In this document: positions 59,950-64,000 of the stretch, piece by piece
How positions within the stretch are numbered: position 1 is the stretch's first letter
Layout: each line of letters opens with the position of its first letter
The notes under the pieces: generated by a model
Database searches by the model: none
Told to the model about the DNA's origin: nothing
The model's input: only the letters and a program-made list of their open reading frames with translations
Assembly: GCA_008360955.1 (NCBI GenBank)
Contig: LUCM01009357.1
Coordinates: forward strand, 1 to 64,000
DNA: 64,000 nucleotides
Source: Fasciolopsis buskii
Taxonomy: Eukaryota > Platyhelminthes > Trematoda > Plagiorchiida > Fasciolidae
Direction of reading: 5' to 3'
Made by a program: the position numbers and the translations under genes

Positions 59950-60120
59950 CCGGTCGGCCGTGGCCAAACGGGAAGGGTGGTAGCGCGTTTCGTGGTGCAA
60001 ATCGCGTGTTCGGATCCCCTTACGGCCGGTCAATTTCCCCATTTGGTACGCGTCTGTTGACGCGCTCACTTCGTACCTAAAAGTGATGTAAGCTTTTGTC
60101 TTATTAATAAAAGAAGTAAA
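59950..60120 (+). mobile_element. tRNA-derived SINE, divergent subfamily
   Basis: Head GGTCGGCCGTGGCCAAACGG and A box are kept, but the following segment is different (GAAGGGTGGTAGCGCGTTTC) and the B box reads GTGTTCGGATCC. CCGGTCAATTTCCCC follows as in the others. The palindrome is lost and replaced by TGACGCGCTCAC, and the AATAAAAGAAGTAAACTGATA tail remains. Confidence 0.8.
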
Positions 60121-60245
60121 CTGATACTGGATAAGAAGAAAATATGAAAGTAATGGTTTTCTGAATATTCTCTTGGCTACCTTGAAAATCTAACGGTGGA
60201 AATCAAACGAATTGTTTTCATTTATCCCCGCATTTGTACTTACAG

Positions 60246-60510
60246 GTCCTAGAGATGAAAATGCAATTCTGTCGCCCTGCTCGTTACCACACCTGACCCC
60301 ATGGGACCTTATATCATTTCAAGTCTCCGGGTTACGGTTGCACGCCTCCTGCGTTCGTGTAGTGGGCGCTAGTGCCCATGTGGCATAGGCCATTTCATTA
60401 CACGCATGCTTTAGACATGTCACAAAAAGAAATGCCTCATTGTGACGCGGGGGTGATGTATTCCAATGACGGTTTACAAATGATGATCCGTATGTTTCGG
60501 TTTCTCCCAC
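60246..60510. other. Ambiguous coding signals on both strands
   Basis: A very good plus-strand acceptor (CCCCGCATTTGTACTTACAG, ending 60245) is followed by frames open for 16 and about 46 codons. The minus strand carries a 63-codon open frame over 60319-60510. No model can be preferred. Confidence 0.25.
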
Positions 60511-60582
60511 TACTGGTCCGATTGTAAATCACTGACCTTCGGAACAGTCGAAATCCAACCAAATGTACAATTTTCATATGCC

Positions 60583-60745
60583 TAATTGTGAATGATATAA
60601 TGTTAATAACACAGCGTTGTTGGTAGATGTAATGCGCCAGCGATCTAAAACTTGCCTCGATAAAGACTACCCACGGTAATCGAAATGGTGGCGCATTACA
60701 TCTACCAACAACACTGTGTTATTAACATTATATCATTCACAATTA
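60583..60745. repeat. Near-perfect 57-base inverted repeat (hairpin)
   Basis: The left arm 60583-60639 and right arm 60689-60745 are reverse complements at 56 of 57 positions, around a 49-base loop. The right arm and the bases after it belong to a dispersed repeat also present at 62.7 kb. The left arm is therefore a back-folded extra copy. The transcript would be one long RNA hairpin. Confidence 0.9.
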
Positions 60746-60800
60746 AAAACCAATACATGGCACATCGATTTTTCGATACACTCCTAGCATCATTTGGTCT
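60655..60800 (+). repeat. Dispersed repeat, copy 1
   Basis: GACTACCCACGGTA, TTAACATTATAT, and AATACATGGCACATCGA match 62701-62840 in order and orientation at roughly 70-75 percent by eye. Element class unknown. Confidence 0.65.
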
Positions 60801-61287
60801 TGATATTTCATATGTATAATGTATAATAAAACAAATAAGAAAGTAATAATAGTTGACCATATTCCTAGTGGGCTGATATTTCAGTTTGGTCAGCCCCCAA
60901 AACACTCACCTTTTGTGTTTGATTCGTGAATTAGGTATGCATTCGTCAAGTCGTATCGGATGCATCTTTCATGCCGATCGACTACCGCGGTCCTAGTCAA
61001 TCAACACACCAACCTGTCCAAATCACGTGATATACAAAGATTTACATTCACAAATCGTGTAACATTGGTGCCAATCACTGAAACCACGGGTGCGGTAAAG
61101 CGTTCTGTTCAACTATTCCTGAACAAGCATGTGTTTGATAAGGTTACATAATTCCAAAAATGCTCCCGTTGAACGGATTTGGGAAGATAAAAGACGACCA
61201 GTGTTAGCATCCACATCCGTCTCACCGGTGTCCAGTTGGACTATGATCACTGGTCAAATCTTGGTTAAATGTATCACTGATCCACTT
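60801..61287. other. Weak ORF only
   Basis: A plus ATG frame at 60960-61151 (63 codons, QRFTFTNRVTLVPITETTGA) has no splice or homology support. Confidence 0.25.
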
Positions 61288-61662
61288 TTATAAGGATGCC
61301 CTTATCCTAAAAGAGAGGAGGGATTTTAATGGAATGAAATCTGTTCTAATCGTTTGTTCTTTGATTGCTAATATCTTCCCCCGTGGTTGATCAGTGGCAT
61401 CTGAATCACGTGACCTGGTTGGCCTTTTCCTTATCTCTATTACTAAGTGCATACATACCCGAGGGAAGCAACAAGTTGTTTGAATAGTACAAACAACTGA
61501 AAATGTAGTGTTATTATTGTCAAATTCTTTCATACGTTTGTTTTTTTTCATTAAATCCCACCAATTGATGAGCTCCGGGTGTTGAATTTTTAAACAAATT
61601 CTTTTCGTGAATTGTTTAGAAAATAAAAAATTCGTAATGTTTGTGTTTCTATTCCTGTTCAT
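61288..61662 (-). CDS. Open frame, unknown basic protein
   Basis: An ATG frame of 124 codons in AT-rich DNA. The first part (FLFSKQFTKRICLKIQHPE, LINWWDLMKKNKRMKEF) is basic and protein-like. A donor-like CCTCGG|GTATGT near codon 69 would end a first exon before a more random-looking second half. Frames of this length are expected a few times by chance. Confidence 0.28.
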   Translation of the reverse strand: MNRNRNTNITNFLFSKQFTKRICLKIQHPELINWWDLMKKNKRMKEFDNNNTTFSVVCTIQTTCCFPRVCMHLVIEIRKRPTRSRDSDATDQPRGKILAIKEQTIRTDFIPLKSLLSFRIRASL

Positions 61663-62425
61663 AGTTCAATTGCAAAAATTAAGCAAAAGTTGATGAAAAT
61701 GGGTCAGTTCGGTGATCAAACATTTTCGATGACAATGTATAAGATAGAAAGCAAAAACGGCACCCGAACTAGTGATCGATTGGAAATTCTGTTTGGGCAT
61801 CTTCCTTTCAAATTATGAAAACTAAACGGGACATGAATCAAAAGATGTATACCAACCATTTGAAGCATTCGACTATCCGGAAAAAAAGAATTGATCTATT
61901 GGGAACAAGGAAAAAAGCAAGTGATTTCCAGTCGAGTAGACGAGATGGAAATTTCTTATTTTAAAGTCAGTATTACAGCGGATTGTCCGCGAAAGACTGG
62001 TATGTTAGAACCGGGGATTTGAAATATTTGATTTCAACCAGTTCCGAAATACGGTTTAGCAGATTAGCGATTTTTTAACAAAATTTCACCTGGACTCGAG
62101 CCTACATGTGGGTGGCATTTGCACGTGGGTCCCGATTTCAACGTGGTCGGTGTGTGTCAAAATTTGGGTTATTTATTACATTTTGCCGGAAATATGGGCA
62201 CACTTATCCTAACTGATATACGATACCTGAATGAATAACACTTTGACGATACGGAGAATCACTTAGTTCAATTCGATCACGTGACCTTTGTGATCCTGTA
62301 CAATCTATACTATTTCCCGCATTACTTCGAAATTGTCAAATCAACTAAGAAATGCCATTCATTTGGGATATTAAGATCCAGCTTGTATGAATCTGAAGTG
62401 TGTCCCGTCTTACGTGGAAAACTAT

Positions 62426-62427
62426 GC

Positions 62428-62458
<31 letters not shown>
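62426..62458. repeat. (TG)n-(CG)n microsatellite
   Basis: About eleven TG units then four CG units; potential Z-DNA former. Confidence 0.9.
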
Positions 62459-62693
62459 CTTATGTACATGTACCAATGAGGTACACCAACTATCAGCGTA
62501 TGACTCGACGATCTGCAAGCAGATTTCTCTCCTTTAAGACCGTTTCAAGTAGTTCCGACATAAATCCGAAAGGGAAAGGGCAGAGTAGTTTTTGCAAATG
62601 AAAAAGCCAAGGAATTGAGCTTTATTCCGTGGGTCCAGAACAGGTTAAATCCGGAAATTCGGGGATCTAGGTAGTTAAACATTATGCTCGTAA

Positions 62694-62840
62694 AACATTC
62701 CCCGAGAGAGACTACCCATGGTAGTTGAAACCTAGACGAATTACACCTAAGAAAAACGCCATATTAGTAACATTATATGATTTACAACAAAAACCAGTAC
62801 ATGGCGCATCGACTTTCCGTACACTCTTTCGATCCAGTTA
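62694..62840 (+). repeat. Dispersed repeat, copy 2
   Basis: Direct repeat of 60655-60800. It lacks the inverted arm, so it represents the element before the fold-back was formed, or a different copy. Confidence 0.65.
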
Positions 62841-63852
62841 CTTTCTATATTTGTCACCACAGAAACCTGAGGTGGCTACAAGAGGTGGTCACGGAACAAC
62901 CAGATTGGTAAGCATAACTGCAACTGTACAACAAGATCTCGGGAACTATGAGGCTCCGTTCAAGAAGTACAAAAGTGGGCTACCCAGAGATTGGTATTTT
63001 CTGTCGGATGTGTAACTAAGACAGTCTGCATCATCCGTGTGCGCGTTCAACCGCGGGAAGTTTGAATCGGATCAGAACTTCAAAGTATGCCTAACTAATA
63101 ACGATTTTGTGCACAAATTCTTTAGTGTTCCGACACACCCAAAAGCTGACGAGGGCCCTTCGCTCAAAAGTATGAACAAGCTAGATTCATCCTAACGCGG
63201 TTGTTACATTTCCATAGAGAACCCACGGTAAATCACTAAAATAGGCGGAATGACAAGCCACTGATTCAGTCGGTCGATTATTGTCATACCTTTATCCGAT
63301 AGCCAATGTCTCCGTTAGCCCGTGGGCTTGGGCGTGTGTAGCTTGTGAGTTGCCTGTCCGTGAGATGTATGAAACTTTCCGGCCACGATATCACATTTAA
63401 TTTAGCCAGCTTTTCGAGATCTCTATGACTGATGAGCATTATAATTGAGTCGACCTGTTTCACGCGCCCAACCGCGCTATCCGACAGCTAAACCTGCACC
63501 ATTGCGTATTGCCTACCAGGACGGACAGACAGACGGACAGACAGATAGAATGGGACTTGGAACGCATGGCCGGTACAACATCCGTATCTTCACCTTCAGG
63601 TTTTATGAAAGACCTCCTCGGTGAAATGAGTTTAAAGGTTAACAAATTCACAGTGGACTGGTTGCTCACCATTTTCTTTATCCCCTGTCGGACGGACATT
63701 CGGTAATTTAGCATTGAAAATGTATCTGTTTATCGTCAATGCTTAAAAGAGTAAACACCCACTGGTGAATTAATAGGTTGATTTCTTTGTCCACGAGATT
63801 CTGGTCCCTGAGCCTGATATTTAGATCGTGAGCGTTTCATCGTCTACCGAGA
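62841..63852. other. No supported gene
   Basis: A GGACAGAC-type microsatellite lies at 63519-63548. Overlapping frames occur on both strands at 63460-63714. Confidence 0.3.
63519..63548. repeat. GACA/GACG microsatellite
   Basis: Seven tetramer units of GGAC and AGAC type. Confidence 0.85.
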
Positions 63853-63945
63853 TTACATTGTCACCTCGAGCGGAGATGAAACGTTTACTACCTAACCAAC
63901 AAGTTCAGCCATCGGAACCTCACGAGAATCAACAACCTTAGATAC
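63853..63945 (+). mobile_element. Dispersed PLE-associated repeat at window edge
   Basis: TACATTGTCACC, GGAGATGAAACGTTTACTAC, GTTCAGCCATCGGAACC and AATCAACAACCTTAG match the 39222 and 40104 copies in order. If the copy is complete, its ribozyme would lie about 100-200 bases further right, beyond or at the end of the window. Confidence 0.6.
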
Positions 63946-64000
63946 AACCAACACAAATCTTTAATGAAACAATTCACCATATGATATTATCGATCAACTC

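Overview
The window looks like nuclear DNA of a flatworm, most likely a digenean trematode. This is inferred from repeat content, because no conserved housekeeping gene could be recognised. The pointers are decayed Penelope-like retroelements (PLEs) with the RT signature YRRYVDDIF and GIY-YIG nuclease signatures such as KCYIGQTRRT. There is also a PLE-type hammerhead ribozyme motif, a CR1-like LINE end, and a tRNA-derived SINE family with a GATAAAA-type tail present in twelve copies. A 428-base run of N (50879-51306) marks a scaffold gap. There are no bacterial operons, CRISPR arrays or rRNA.

Caution on coding calls: at this base composition a 64 kb random sequence should give well over 100 open frames of 60 codons or more, and a few of more than 120. 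Frame length alone is therefore no evidence. CDS entries are listed only where something else supports them: splice sites in matching phase, a signal peptide, homology between copies, or an element family motif. Most are exon candidates with confidence below 0.5.

Layout. 1-300 is purine-rich low-complexity DNA. 301-16.9 kb is almost repeat-free to the eye and has no supported gene. 16.9-21.3 kb has isolated exon candidates, a degenerate hammerhead repeat and one decayed SINE. 21.6-25.7 kb is a nested structure: a PLE (22.7-24.2 kb, minus) lies between two inverted copies of another coding repeat. The better copy (24.4-25.7 kb) can be read as three exons in phase. 27-35 kb holds a possible secreted-protein gene (28.4-31.1 kb, plus), a LINE fragment and a membrane-protein exon. 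36-44 kb holds two small signal-peptide proteins and an element piece with an apparently intact type I hammerhead ribozyme (40303-40357). 44-50 kb has minus-strand exon candidates. 51.5-54.7 kb has two further PLE fragments, one bracketed by short inverted repeats. 56.2-57.9 kb carries the best host gene model (four exons, about 152 residues). 59-64 kb has SINEs, a long near-perfect hairpin at 60.6-60.75 kb, and further dispersed repeats.

The elements appear connected. The GATGAAACGTTTGC repeat lies just 3' of a PLE nuclease domain (54.45 kb) and also about 110 bases upstream of the intact hammerhead (40.1-40.36 kb), which suggests both belong to the terminal repeats of one retroelement family. 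Eleven of the twelve SINE copies lie in the right-hand half (29-60 kb).
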